Assembly: GCA_963725655.1 (NCBI GenBank)
Contig: CAVRYY010000002.1
Location: 558,001 to 622,000, forward strand
From: CAVRXT01 sp963725655
GTDB taxonomy: Bacteria; Acidobacteriota; Terriglobia; Acidiferrales; UBA7541
Direction: 5' to 3'
Length of the DNA: 64,000 bases
Positions 1 through 8,446 of this stretch are shown in pieces (the first letter of the stretch is position 1; the number at the start of each line of letters is the position of its first letter). A program made the position numbers and the translations under genes. The notes below the pieces were generated by a model. The model ran no database searches. It had not been told where the DNA came from and worked only from the letters and a program-made list of their open reading frames with translations.

Positions 1-805
1 TGATGTCGCGCAGCAGAGACTTGGTGCGGCGGGGATTGATGGCGAAGTTATCGTCGATGAAGAAGACCGCGATTTGCCCCTTCTCACTTCCGGCGCGCGC
101 TTTCAGCAGCAGCAGCTCGTTCACCACGCTTTCGTTGGTGCGGAAGCGGATCGAGTCGCCGAAAAATCCGGTCACGGTGCAGAACTCGCATCCGTACGGG
201 CAACCGCGCCCCGACTCGACAGGAATGATGCGGAACGTCCCCCAGCCGGCGCCGACCTTGCCCAACATCGAAGTCAACACGTGGGGAACCAGATTGAACT
301 GAGCCAGGTCGATGGAGTTCCAGGGAATCGCGGGATAGGCTTGCAGCGAGGGTTTCATCTCTTTGCCTGCTGCGTCCACTGGAGCGTAGACGTCTTGGAG
401 CTTGCCGTTCGCCGCGTCGTTGACGATCTGCGGCCAGGTGTCGTCGGCTTCGCCGAGCGCGACAGCGTCGGCGTGGCGCGGGCCGCCGTCACGGCCGAGC
501 GCTTCGTCGGCCAGCTCGGTAACGTGAGGTCCGCCCATTACCACCGGCACGCCCACCGCGCGCACCGCATCCGCCATGCGATACGCCTTGGCGATCATGC
601 GGGTCATCGCGCCGATACCGACCAGTCCAATCTTGTGCTCGATCACGTAGCGGGCGATGCCCGCTTCGTCCATCGGCTGCGCGTTGCCGTCGATCAGCTC
701 GACTTCGTGGCCGGCGGGAGTGAGCGATTGCAGCAAGAACATCCATAGATGAGGCATGAAATTCCGAGTCACGCCGTTATCGGGATTGTAGAGAAGGATT
801 TTCAT
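1..805 (-). CDS. B12-binding domain radical SAM protein, C-terminus cut off by the window
   Basis: Reading leftwards from an ATG at 805, the first 268 residues are present and the gene runs off the left edge. The N-terminus (MKILLYNPDNG) and the following alternating strands and helices, with GIGAMTRM and VMGGPHVTEL, look like a cobalamin-binding Rossmann domain. About residue 205 a radical SAM core begins with RGCPYGCEFC, the CxxxCxxC motif that binds the 4Fe-4S cluster and S-adenosylmethionine. AGAGG lies a few bases before the ATG. This architecture is used by methyltransferases and by ring-forming or rearranging enzymes; the substrate cannot be told. It stands alone, with about 390 bp between it and the next gene. 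Confidence 0.85.
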   Translation of the reverse strand, partial: MKILLYNPDNGVTRNFMPHLWMFLLQSLTPAGHEVELIDGNAQPMDEAGIARYVIEHKIGLVGIGAMTRMIAKAYRMADAVRAVGVPVVMGGPHVTELADEALGRDGGPRHADAVALGEADDTWPQIVNDAANGKLQDVYAPVDAAGKEMKPSLQAYPAIPWNSIDLAQFNLVPHVLTSMLGKVGAGWGTFRIIPVESGRGCPYGCEFCTVTGFFGDSIRFRTNESVVNELLLLKARAGSEKGQIAVFFIDDNFAINPRRTKSLLRDI

Positions 806-1193
806 AGGGCCTCTTTCCACACCGCTGCGCGTTGCTCGAACTGGTTACAGATCGGAGCTTGGGCCGACGGCGAACTCGCAATCGTGGCTGACCGGACCAC
901 GGCGCGGGTATGAACTTGGGATCTAATCTCGAACTAAGAAGGGAAGGCTTATAAGAACAAGGAGCGGTAAGACGCGGTGCTACGTCCCTTAATAAGCAGA
1001 GGAGACGTCAGCCAGTTCGGGGTGTGCGTACGAGCAGCGGTGGGAAAGTACGACACCGTACCAAAGGCCTGAGGGGAGTCTACACCATGTCCGGGCGCAC
1101 AACTATAAATTCCGGGGGACCACCGGGGGCGTTTAGGTAACTCGCAAATCGCTAAGCACAGGTGTCTAGCCGGCGGCGATAAATCGCCGCGCG
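806..1193. other. Intergenic region, no gene seen
   Basis: About 390 bp lie between the radical SAM gene and the ABC-F gene, both on the minus strand. I looked for a cobalamin riboswitch because the downstream gene is B12-related, and saw no recognisable B12 box. The only clear structure is a hairpin at 1173-1190 beside the ABC-F stop codon. Confidence 0.5.
1173..1190 (-). terminator. Hairpin just after the ABC-F stop codon, possible terminator
   Basis: GCGGCGAT and ATCGCCGC form a perfect 8-bp stem around two bases, 4 nt beyond the stop codon of the minus-strand ABC-F gene. No U-run follows on the minus strand, so it is a weak or factor-dependent terminator at best. Confidence 0.35.
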
Positions 1194-2861
1194 TTACTTT
1201 CGATTTCGGGCGGCGCCGGCCATGCGCGGCGAAACTTTCTCGGCCTGCTCTTGCTGGTGCTTGATGTAGTCAGCGTACGGCCCCTTGAAGTCTTCGATCT
1301 TGCCGCCTTCGAAATGCCAGATTCGCGTGGCTACTTCATCGATCATGTCGTGGTCGTGAGTGACCAGCAGGACCGTGCCCAGGTATTTCTGGAGAGCAAA
1401 GTTCAGCGCGTTGATCGCTTCGAGGTCCAAGTGGTTGGTGGGCTCGTCGAGCACCAAAACGTTGGGTTTTTGCAGCATCAAGCGGCAGAAGATCAGGCGG
1501 GCCGATTCGCCGCCGGAGAGCGCTTTGGTCGGCTTCAGGGCGTCGTCGCCGCTGAAGAGCATTTGCCCCAACACGCCGCGAAGCTGTTCCTGCGAGGCCA
1601 TCGGGTCCCACTGGTGCAGCCATTCGAGCACGTTGGTGCCCTTGACGATGCTCTCGCTGTGATCCTGCGCGAAATATCCCACCGCCACATTGTGGCCCCA
1701 GGCCACCGTGCCGTTATCGATCGGAAATTCCTGCTCTTCCGTGGAGATGAAACCCGGAGCGTTGCGCACCAGCGATTTGAGCAGCGTGGTTTTTCCGGTT
1801 CCGTTACGTCCCATCAGCGCGATCTTCTCGCCGCGGGATACGCTGGCGGTGAAAGGCTGAAACACTTTCACTCCGCCGTAAGCCTTCATCACGCTCTTGA
1901 TTTCGATCGGATGCTTGCCGGAATGCTGGTCCATGTTGAAGCGAATGTAGGGCCGCGCGATGTTGGACCGGGCCAGGTCGGAAGTTTGCAAGCGCTCGAC
2001 TTCTTTCTTACGCGAGGTGGCTTGAGCGGACCGGGTGCCGGCAGAAAATCTAGCGATGAATTCGTTGAGTTGCGCGATTTTCTTTTCGCGCTGGGCGTTT
2101 TCAGATTCGATGCGCGAACGGATCGAGGTTTTTGCGAGCACCATGTCGTCGTAGCCGCCGTTGTACATGATGATGGTTTGGTAGTCGATGTCGGCGACGT
2201 GGGTGCAAACGCTATTCAGAAAATGGCGGTCGTGCGAGATCACGATCAACACGCCTTCATATTCGCAGAGGTAATCCTGCAGCCAGTGGACGGAATCAAG
2301 GTCCAAGTGGTTGGTGGGCTCGTCGAGCATCAGCACTTGGGGGTGGCCGAAGAGGGCTTGGGCCAGCAGCACGCGGACTTTTTGTCCGCCTTGCAGCTCG
2401 CTCATCTTGCGTTCGTGCAGCGGCTCTTCCAGGCCCAGGCCGTCGAGCAGCACGGCGGCGTCCGATTCGGCGGTGTAGCCGTCTTCGTCGCCGACGATGC
2501 CTTCGAGCTCGCCGAGGTACATGCCTTCTTTATCGGTGAGAAGTTCGTACGGCTTGGCGTGGAGCGCTTCGCGTTCCTGCAGCGCTTTCCAGAGGCGGCC
2601 ATTGCCCATGATTACCGTGTCGATGACGCGGAAATCGTCGAAGGCGAACTGGTCCTGGCGGAGGATGCCCAGCTTCTTGGGGCGGGTGACGTCGCCCTTG
2701 GAGGGTTCGAGCTCGCCGGTGAGGATGTTCATGAACGTCGACTTGCCGGCGCCGTTGGGGCCGGTGACCGCGTAGCGGCGGCCTTCGAAGAAGGTGGTGG
2801 TGACGTCTTCGAACAGAACTCTAGCGCCGAAGCGCATGGTGATGTTATTTACGGTCAGCAA
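1194..2861 (-). CDS. ybiT: ABC-F family ATPase, YbiT type
   Basis: The 555-residue protein has two ATP-binding cassettes and no membrane segments, the ABC-F layout. Cassette 1 has Walker A GPNGAGKST near residue 35, signature LQGGQ and Walker B VLMLDEPTNHLD. Cassette 2 has GRNGTGKTT near 354, signature LSGGES and VLVLDEPTNHLD. The stretch after the first Walker A (RQDQFAF, DTVIMG) is characteristic of E. coli YbiT, which acts on the ribosome. The start is TTG; it is kept because YbiT homologues begin with the same ML..N.T..FG pattern, although no good ribosome-binding site precedes it. It is a single gene with a hairpin after its stop. Confidence 0.9.
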   Translation of the reverse strand: MLTVNNITMRFGARVLFEDVTTTFFEGRRYAVTGPNGAGKSTFMNILTGELEPSKGDVTRPKKLGILRQDQFAFDDFRVIDTVIMGNGRLWKALQEREALHAKPYELLTDKEGMYLGELEGIVGDEDGYTAESDAAVLLDGLGLEEPLHERKMSELQGGQKVRVLLAQALFGHPQVLMLDEPTNHLDLDSVHWLQDYLCEYEGVLIVISHDRHFLNSVCTHVADIDYQTIIMYNGGYDDMVLAKTSIRSRIESENAQREKKIAQLNEFIARFSAGTRSAQATSRKKEVERLQTSDLARSNIARPYIRFNMDQHSGKHPIEIKSVMKAYGGVKVFQPFTASVSRGEKIALMGRNGTGKTTLLKSLVRNAPGFISTEEQEFPIDNGTVAWGHNVAVGYFAQDHSESIVKGTNVLEWLHQWDPMASQEQLRGVLGQMLFSGDDALKPTKALSGGESARLIFCRLMLQKPNVLVLDEPTNHLDLEAINALNFALQKYLGTVLLVTHDHDMIDEVATRIWHFEGGKIEDFKGPYADYIKHQQEQAEKVSPRMAGAARNRK

Positions 2862-2910
2862 AGGACTTTAATTGTACCTTAGAATCGCGAAACCTCAGAA
2901 TCAGGAAACC

Positions 2911-3675
2911 CTACCGCGCCAGGAATTGCAGCAACTTCTCGTGGGCGTTGGTGGTGAAGCCGGTATGGCCGTCAGCGATGATATCGAAGCTGTAATTTTT
3001 CAGCTGCGGGATCGAGGCGCGATTTGCTGCCGGATCGTCGCAGATGAATTTTGGCGGATAGATCAGGGTGTCTTTATTGGCGAAAAGGGAGTCGCCGGTG
3101 AACAGGATATTTTTATAGAGATACATGGTGCTTCCAGGGGTGTGGCCGGGAGTGTGAATGATCTGCATTTCCTCGCCGTCGAAATCCACTTTATCCAGAC
3201 TATCCAGGTCGTCCAGCTTGGCGGGCAGTTCGGCCTTTGCCGAGTACCTGGCGGCCATGCGGGCCATGAACGCTTTCGACTCGCGCTGGCCGCGGATCAG
3301 TTCGATGTCCCCTGTGCCCACCCAGATTTTCGCAACAGGGAAAGCGGCGAGAGCTCCGATGTGGTCGCGGTGGCCGTGGGTGACGAAAATGGTGTTGACG
3401 TTGGCGGAGTTCAGATGCTCGCGGTCTAATTCCTGCAGGATGGCTTTGCCCTTGGCATCCATTCCCGCGTCGATGAGCGCGACGCCGTGCGCGGTGCGGA
3501 TTATCCAGACGTAGGAACCGGCGGTTTCGACTCCGACCACTCCCGGAGCCGCTTCAAGGCGGGGTACTTTGCTCATGCGCGGCAATTGCGAAACCGTCCA
3601 GCCCACCAGCAGCGCGAAAGCGCCGATCACCGCGAGGATGCTCCAAAGTATTTTCTTCAGAATGGGTCGAGCCAT
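2911..3675 (-). CDS. Membrane-anchored metallo-beta-lactamase-fold hydrolase
   Basis: The 254-residue protein starts with one hydrophobic segment (about residues 8-26), so it is likely exported or anchored. It then shows a metallo-beta-lactamase fold: the zinc motif THGHRDH, the HTPGHTPG loop, GDSLF and a C-terminal ADGH. The reading frame is open further upstream, but that extension overlaps the neighbouring membrane protein gene in another frame. The ATG at 3675, two bases after that gene's stop codon, is therefore chosen. It forms an operon with the DUF2165 gene. Family members hydrolyse lactones, thioesters, phosphodiesters or glutathione conjugates; the substrate is unknown. Confidence 0.8.
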   Translation of the reverse strand: MARPILKKILWSILAVIGAFALLVGWTVSQLPRMSKVPRLEAAPGVVGVETAGSYVWIIRTAHGVALIDAGMDAKGKAILQELDREHLNSANVNTIFVTHGHRDHIGALAAFPVAKIWVGTGDIELIRGQRESKAFMARMAARYSAKAELPAKLDDLDSLDKVDFDGEEMQIIHTPGHTPGSTMYLYKNILFTGDSLFANKDTLIYPPKFICDDPAANRASIPQLKNYSFDIIADGHTGFTTNAHEKLLQFLAR

Positions 3676-3677
3676 GT

Positions 3678-4175
3678 TCAGGGCTGCTCCTCGGAGTCCG
3701 GGAGCACCACCAACAGTAGCACGAGGGCGATTACGGTGAACATGCGGAAGGCCTGCTCCTGGCCATTCCACGCTTTCGATTGCCACATCAGGAACCATTC
3801 GCCGCCGACGGTGAGGAACGCTACCAGCCACATGAGCAGGCTTAAGGTTAGGCCAGCGATCGCGACATCTTTCGCGCGATTGAAACCGCAGGCGCCGGCG
3901 CTCACGTTGGTTGCCAGGCGTGCGGCGCCCCACCAACAGAGAATCATGATGACGGATTCCCAGAGGATGATTGCGAGATAGAAAATCGTGTGCGAGGTGG
4001 GAGAGTTTAAGGCGCGCCACATTCCGGTGTTAGAGGGGAACGTCGAGTCCATCATCAGAATGTGGCGGACGAATTGGAAATTGGAGTTGTAGTCGGTGAC
4101 GTTGTTGAAGACCACCACGGAATGATAGAGAGCCACGGCGAAAACTAACGAAGTCTTGGCGGTGCGCAGGGTCAC
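3678..4175 (-). CDS. DUF2165-like small integral membrane protein
   Basis: This 165-residue protein has four predicted transmembrane helices. Its pattern (N-terminal helix with YHSVVVFNNVTDY, WESVIMILCWWGA, WFLMWQSKAWNGQEQAFR) resembles the DUF2165 family of predicted small integral membrane proteins. No function is known. The start is GTG at 4175. The stop codon lies two bases before the start of the metallo-hydrolase gene, so the two are almost certainly co-transcribed and perhaps work together in the membrane. Confidence 0.75.
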   Translation of the reverse strand: MTLRTAKTSLVFAVALYHSVVVFNNVTDYNSNFQFVRHILMMDSTFPSNTGMWRALNSPTSHTIFYLAIILWESVIMILCWWGAARLATNVSAGACGFNRAKDVAIAGLTLSLLMWLVAFLTVGGEWFLMWQSKAWNGQEQAFRMFTVIALVLLLVVLPDSEEQP

Positions 4176-4355
4176 GGGCGGAGCTCGGCGGTGGAGGGAT
4201 TAGGACCCGGGAAACGGGCGGGGAATCGAGTTTCGGCACTAAAGAGCGCAATTTTGTATCGATTCCTGGTTTTTATGTCGTTTGTTTTCATGGACATCGC
4301 TAACCTAATCTCTACTCGTGTTGCGATTGAAACTGTAAGCCTAGGTGGTTTGTTT

Positions 4356-4541
4356 TCATATACGTACGGGTGAGCATGGCGGCGTTTTGGATCTTTGACT
4401 ACTGGGATTGCTGGCGCGGCTTGACCCTGCCTCGTTAATTTGGCGGACGCGTTCACGTTCTTCCGAGGCTAGCATCTTGTACTGGGGGAGAAAAGGAACT
4501 AGTTCGGTGGATGGCGCGTCTGGGGCTGCGTGCTCTTCCAT
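4356..4541 (-). CDS. Possible 61-residue ORF immediately after hypF
   Basis: An ATG lies three bases after the hypF stop codon and opens a 61-codon frame. The first half (KMLASEERERVRQINEAG) looks like a charged helix; the second half has no clear character. The spacing suggests translational coupling, but no homologue is recognised and chance is possible. The rest of 4176-4355 holds nothing I can identify. Confidence 0.3.
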   Translation of the reverse strand: MEEHAAPDAPSTELVPFLPQYKMLASEERERVRQINEAGSSRASNPSSQRSKTPPCSPVRI

Positions 4542-4544
4542 ACC

Positions 4545-6911
4545 TCAACTGAACTGGCTAAACGCGGCCAGGGTTGCCTGGCCCAGGCTGATACCTCCAT
4601 CGTTTGGCGGCACGGCGTGGTTGGTCCAGATTTGCAGGCCAGTGGGTTCGAACAGCGATTTGAGCATTCCGAGCAGCAACTCGTTTTGGAAAACGCCGCC
4701 GGAGAGAGCTACGGTGTCGAGGTTGTGAACCGCGGCTAGTTGCGCCGCGGCTTGCACTACGCCTTGTGACACCCCCTGATGGAATGCGTGGGCGATTTGG
4801 CTGCGGCCTCGGCCGCCGGCGCGATCCGTTGCTATCTGTTGGAGGAGCGGCCGAAAATCCAGCTCGTTATCGGCGAAAGGGAAGGGGTACGGTTCCAGCG
4901 CGGTGTCTTCCTGGTATTGCTGCGCCAGATGCTCGAGCCATTGCGCGGCTTGGCCTTCGAAGGTTGCACCGCGGGTGAAGCCCAGCAGAGCTGCGGCGGC
5001 GTCGAAGAGGCGGCCCATGGAAGTGGTCGAAAACGTGCGGATGTTCTTGCGAACTAATTCAGCGGCGGCTCGGTGTCGATCGCCGAAATCGAAAGGGGCT
5101 TGGCTAACGTCCGGCAAATTGTCCACTTGCGCCAGAAAACCGGCGGCGGCCTGCACCGGGTGGCGCGCGGCGGCGTCGCCTCCGGCTAGCGCGGCGGGGC
5201 GCAGGTGAGCGACTCGCGTGAAACCGCCGGCGATGCTGCCCACGAAGAACTCGCCACCCCAGATCGTTCCATCGTCGCCGTAGCCGGTGCCGTCGAAGCT
5301 CACGCCTAGCACGCGGCGATGCCACTCTTTTCGTTCGGCGAGCACTGAAGCGATGTGCGCGCGGTGGTGCTGGATGGTGCGGCGCTCGGCGCACTCGAAG
5401 ATTGCGGCATGCGCGGTGGAGAAATATTGCGGATGCGAATCGTGAACCACCAGCAGATCTTCCGGCGGCACTTGGTACATGGAAACCAAGTCGTCGATGG
5501 TTTGGCGAAACGCCTGGAGGCATTCGAAGTGATCGAGATCGCCGATGTGTTGGCTGACGAATGCCTGGCCGCCGACCACCAGGGTGATCGCGTTTTTCAG
5601 GTCGGCGCCCAGCGCCAGGATCGGACGCTGCGTGGGAAGCGTGGTGACCGATCCGGGTGCGTATCCGCGTCCGCGACGCAGGACGACCGGACCGAAATGA
5701 CCGGCGCGGGTGACCGAGTCATCCACGCGGCGCGCGATGGGGCGGTCGCCGATGAGAATGGCGTCGGCGATTCCGGCGAGTTGCGCGATGGCGATGCGAT
5801 CATCATAGGCGATGGGCTCGCTGGATCGGTTCGCGCTGGTCATCACCAGAGTGTGGGGAGCGCCGGCGTCGAAAAGCAGGTGTTGCAGCGGGGTGTAGGG
5901 CAGCATGACGCCGAGTTCGTTGTTGTCGGGCGCGATTCCGGAGAGCTGTAGTGCGGTGCGCAGGGCGTCGGGCTCGGGGGGAGCGATAGCGCGTAAGTTG
6001 GGTTCCACAGCCAGGTTGGCTGTGCCACGGGGTCCCGCGACCAAGTTGGCTGTGCCACGGGCCAGGACGATAGGGCGCTCGATGGAGGTGAGCAGCGCTT
6101 CGGATTCCGCGGAGAGTTCCACCAGGTTTCGCGCGTCTTGCAAATTGCGGACCATTAGCGCGAAGGGCTTTTCCTTGCGGTATTTTCGGGTGCGCAACGC
6201 GTCGACCGCCGCGAAGTTGGTGGCGTCGCAGGCCAGGTGATAGCCGCCGAGGCCTTTTACTCCGACGATCTTGCCTTCGCGCAGCAGTTGCGCGGCCTGG
6301 GCGATGCTGGCTTCGTTGCCGGAAGTGATTTCGTCGCCGATTCGCAAATAGAGCCCCGGGCCGCACACTGGGCAACATAGCGGCTGGGCATGGAAACGGC
6401 GGTCGGAGGGATCGGTGTATTGGCGGGCGCAAAATTCGTCCATGGCCCAGTCTTTCATGGTGGTGAAGGCGCGGTCGTAGGGCAGGCCGAGAATCACGGT
6501 GTAGCGCGGGCCGCAAGTGGTGCAGTTGATGTAGGGATATTTGTAGCGGCGGTTGGCGGGATCGAAGAGCTCGCGCAGGCAGGCATCGCATACAGGTAAG
6601 TCGGGCGAAATCCGGACTGACGGAGCGTGGCCGCGTGCGCTCTCGCGGATGGTGAAATCTTCCAGGCCGGCGGGAGTTTCAACGTGGACTTCGATCGCGG
6701 TGATCTGCGCGGCGGGCGGGGCATCGCTGCGAAGCAGATTCAGAAATAGTTCAACCGCGGGATCCGATCCCTCCGCGAATATTTCCACGCCGTCGTCGCC
6801 GTTCAGAACCCATCCAGCGACGCCGTGCTGGGACGCCAAACGGAAAACGAAAGGCCGAAATCCCACGCCCTGCACCACGCCGCGAACTTTGATCGAGCGG
6901 GCGCTCAGCAT
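4545..6911 (-). CDS. hypF: Carbamoyltransferase HypF, [NiFe]-hydrogenase cyanide-ligand synthesis
   Basis: HypF makes the thiocarboxamide on HypE that becomes the CN- ligands of the NiFe site. The 788-residue protein contains the family's domains in order: an N-terminal acylphosphatase domain (GVVQGVGFRPF), two zinc-finger pairs (CDAC...CTTC and CARQ...CCPVC), a YrdC-like domain, and a Kae1-like carbamoyltransferase domain with VVHDSHPQY, HHRAH, SFDGTGYGDDG and LSGGVFQNELL. The ATG at 6911 is preferred over an in-frame start 34 codons upstream, because the acylphosphatase motif then falls at its usual place. Residues about 284-303 are an extra segment encoded by a dispersed palindromic repeat. 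It is the last clear gene of the minus-strand maturation operon. Confidence 0.95.
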   Translation of the reverse strand: MLSARSIKVRGVVQGVGFRPFVFRLASQHGVAGWVLNGDDGVEIFAEGSDPAVELFLNLLRSDAPPAAQITAIEVHVETPAGLEDFTIRESARGHAPSVRISPDLPVCDACLRELFDPANRRYKYPYINCTTCGPRYTVILGLPYDRAFTTMKDWAMDEFCARQYTDPSDRRFHAQPLCCPVCGPGLYLRIGDEITSGNEASIAQAAQLLREGKIVGVKGLGGYHLACDATNFAAVDALRTRKYRKEKPFALMVRNLQDARNLVELSAESEALLTSIERPIVLARGTANLVAGPRGTANLAVEPNLRAIAPPEPDALRTALQLSGIAPDNNELGVMLPYTPLQHLLFDAGAPHTLVMTSANRSSEPIAYDDRIAIAQLAGIADAILIGDRPIARRVDDSVTRAGHFGPVVLRRGRGYAPGSVTTLPTQRPILALGADLKNAITLVVGGQAFVSQHIGDLDHFECLQAFRQTIDDLVSMYQVPPEDLLVVHDSHPQYFSTAHAAIFECAERRTIQHHRAHIASVLAERKEWHRRVLGVSFDGTGYGDDGTIWGGEFFVGSIAGGFTRVAHLRPAALAGGDAAARHPVQAAAGFLAQVDNLPDVSQAPFDFGDRHRAAAELVRKNIRTFSTTSMGRLFDAAAALLGFTRGATFEGQAAQWLEHLAQQYQEDTALEPYPFPFADNELDFRPLLQQIATDRAGGRGRSQIAHAFHQGVSQGVVQAAAQLAAVHNLDTVALSGGVFQNELLLGMLKSLFEPTGLQIWTNHAVPPNDGGISLGQATLAAFSQFS
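6003..6062. repeat. Palindromic dispersed repeat inserted in frame within hypF
   Basis: CACAGCC-AGGTT-GGCTGTG (6006-6024) is an imperfect-loop palindrome. A second half copy follows at 6045-6062 (TTGGCTGTGCCACGGG). The reverse complement of the first copy closely matches the intergenic palindrome at 42014-42043. In hypF the element encodes a repeated RGTANL stretch between RPIVLA and LGVMLPYTP, where HypF proteins normally have a shorter linker. Confidence 0.7.
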
Positions 6912-7034
6912 GGATTCACATTCGCACGCCCGTCTTGGATTTTTTGGGTGAGAACTATTTCGATTTGTGATGGCACACAGCCCCGCTGGTCGGGGCTGTC
7001 CGACGACGGCCAATGGTGCGGGCGAGGTGCGCGG

Positions 7035-7265
7035 CTAGGCGACAATGCAGCCGTGCCCCTGCCAGCCGACCTGCACCACTTTGCCGTCGTCCACCAGAAT
7101 CGGGACGGTGCGCTGGCCGCCGGACAATTCGCGCATGCGCTCGCGGGCTACGGGATCGGCTTCCACATCGTATTCGATGAATTCCACGCCCTTGAATTCG
7201 AGCCATTCGCGCATTTCGTCGGTGTGCGGGCAACGCGCGGCGCCGAAGAGCTCAAGCTTGGCCAT
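7035..7265 (-). CDS. Glutaredoxin-like protein with a CPHT active site
   Basis: This 76-residue thioredoxin-fold protein begins MAKLELFG and carries ARCPHTDEMREWL, then TVPILVDDG (the cis-proline) and a C-terminal HGC. A single cysteine in CPHT resembles monothiol glutaredoxins and the small UXX-star (seleno)protein group, where cysteine can replace selenocysteine. The ATG at 7265 lies inside the 3' end of the SIS gene, so the two overlap by 14 nt and are translationally linked. A TTG two codons upstream is the alternative start. Its place between hyp genes suggests redox control or thiol delivery during hydrogenase maturation, which is inference. Confidence 0.75.
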   Translation of the reverse strand: MAKLELFGAARCPHTDEMREWLEFKGVEFIEYDVEADPVARERMRELSGGQRTVPILVDDGKVVQVGWQGHGCIVA

Positions 7266-8436
7266 GGGCAAGCACCTCCAGGGATTCGCGGATCACATGG
7301 TAGATGGAGGCCTGGACTTCCTGAATCCGCGGAATGTAATCGCAGCGGACGATCAGCGGAAAATCCGCGAGTGCGCGCCTTTGAATTTCGCCTCCGTCGC
7401 GGCCGAGCAGCGCGACGGTGAGCATACCGCGTTTCCGCGCTTCCTCGAGGGTGGCGACGATGTTGCGCGAGCCTCCGCTGGTGGAAATACCGACGACGAT
7501 ATCGTTAGGCTGGGCCTGGGCTAGAAATTGGCGCAGAAATATCAGCTCGGTGCCTACATCGTTGGCGATGGCGCTGATGTTGGCGGGCTCGAGCGATAAA
7601 GAGACTGCGGGGATCGGATGATAGCCCGGCGGCGGGGCCACGCAATCGATGGCCCAATCGTTGGCGTCGGTGGCGGACCCACCGTTGCCGAAAATAATTA
7701 ACTTGCCGCCGCGTTTCACGCGCTCAGCAATCGCCACCGAGGCGTCGGCAATGCGGCCGGCTTCTTCGCCGGCGGCCTGCTCACGCAGTTTGGCGTCGTC
7801 GCCCACTTTCAGTTGAATCGATTTCGCTACTTCGGCGGTAATCGCATCGGTGGGCTGGCGAGTCTGGCCGAGAAAAGGATAGAGGAATGCGGACTCGCCC
7901 ACGTCGTGGCCGAGCTCGCGGTGCTCGAAGAAGACGTGCACCGTCTCCCACAGGGTGTGGTAGAGAATTTCGATCAGCTCCTGATGGATGAAATGATCCT
8001 GGGTGGCGCACTCGACCGCGTAACTGCCATCGACGCCGGGCAATGCGAAGGTCATCGCGCCTTTGCGATGCGCGGCATGGAGCGCGGCATTTACTTCGGG
8101 GTCACCGCCCGGCGGGCCGAATCCCATCGCCATATCGGCGGGGGAGAGGATCGCTTCGAGCCACGGCCCGAACAGCACGGAAATATCGAGCGCCGGCAGG
8201 GCGCGCTTGCCGACGATCACCGGATGAACGAACTCGACCGAGACGTGCTGCGCGTCGGTGGCGTAGGGCCCGCGGCCGAAGGCCAGCAGCCTGCCTCCAC
8301 GCAAGAACCGGTCGGACATGGCTAGGCAGGCCTCCGCCAGGCGATGCGATTCCCGCGCAAAGAAAATTTCCACCACCGGGTTGCGTGCCAGCAGGCGCTC
8401 TTCCACACGCGCAGTGAGATTGCTTACCGTGGTCAT
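7252..8436 (-). CDS. Double SIS-domain protein, phosphoheptose-isomerase-like
   Basis: The 394-residue protein contains two SIS (sugar isomerase) domains. The first, about residues 15-190, has FGRGPYATDAQHVSVEF. The second, about 205-390, has FGNGGSATDANDWAID and a later GISTSGGS, which closely resemble GmhA/DiaA phosphoheptose isomerases. The doubled arrangement is unusual for GmhA, which is a single-domain tetramer. Genes of this type occur in group 1h hydrogenase loci of Actinobacteria and Acidobacteriota, but their role there is not established. The stop codon overlaps the start of the glutaredoxin-like gene, and hypE begins just upstream, so it belongs to the hyp operon. Confidence 0.8.
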   Translation of the reverse strand: MTTVSNLTARVEERLLARNPVVEIFFARESHRLAEACLAMSDRFLRGGRLLAFGRGPYATDAQHVSVEFVHPVIVGKRALPALDISVLFGPWLEAILSPADMAMGFGPPGGDPEVNAALHAAHRKGAMTFALPGVDGSYAVECATQDHFIHQELIEILYHTLWETVHVFFEHRELGHDVGESAFLYPFLGQTRQPTDAITAEVAKSIQLKVGDDAKLREQAAGEEAGRIADASVAIAERVKRGGKLIIFGNGGSATDANDWAIDCVAPPPGYHPIPAVSLSLEPANISAIANDVGTELIFLRQFLAQAQPNDIVVGISTSGGSRNIVATLEEARKRGMLTVALLGRDGGEIQRRALADFPLIVRCDYIPRIQEVQASIYHVIRESLEVLAHGQA

Positions 8437-8446
8437 GGACTCAGCC

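Noticed and set aside
806..1193. Possible cobalamin riboswitch before the B12-binding radical SAM gene
   Set aside because: No B12-box-like sequence or matching stems were found on the minus strand.
1251..2882. Long plus-strand ORF of 543 codons opposite the ABC-F gene
   Set aside because: It is the shadow of a clear ABC-F coding sequence; long antisense frames are common in GC-rich DNA.
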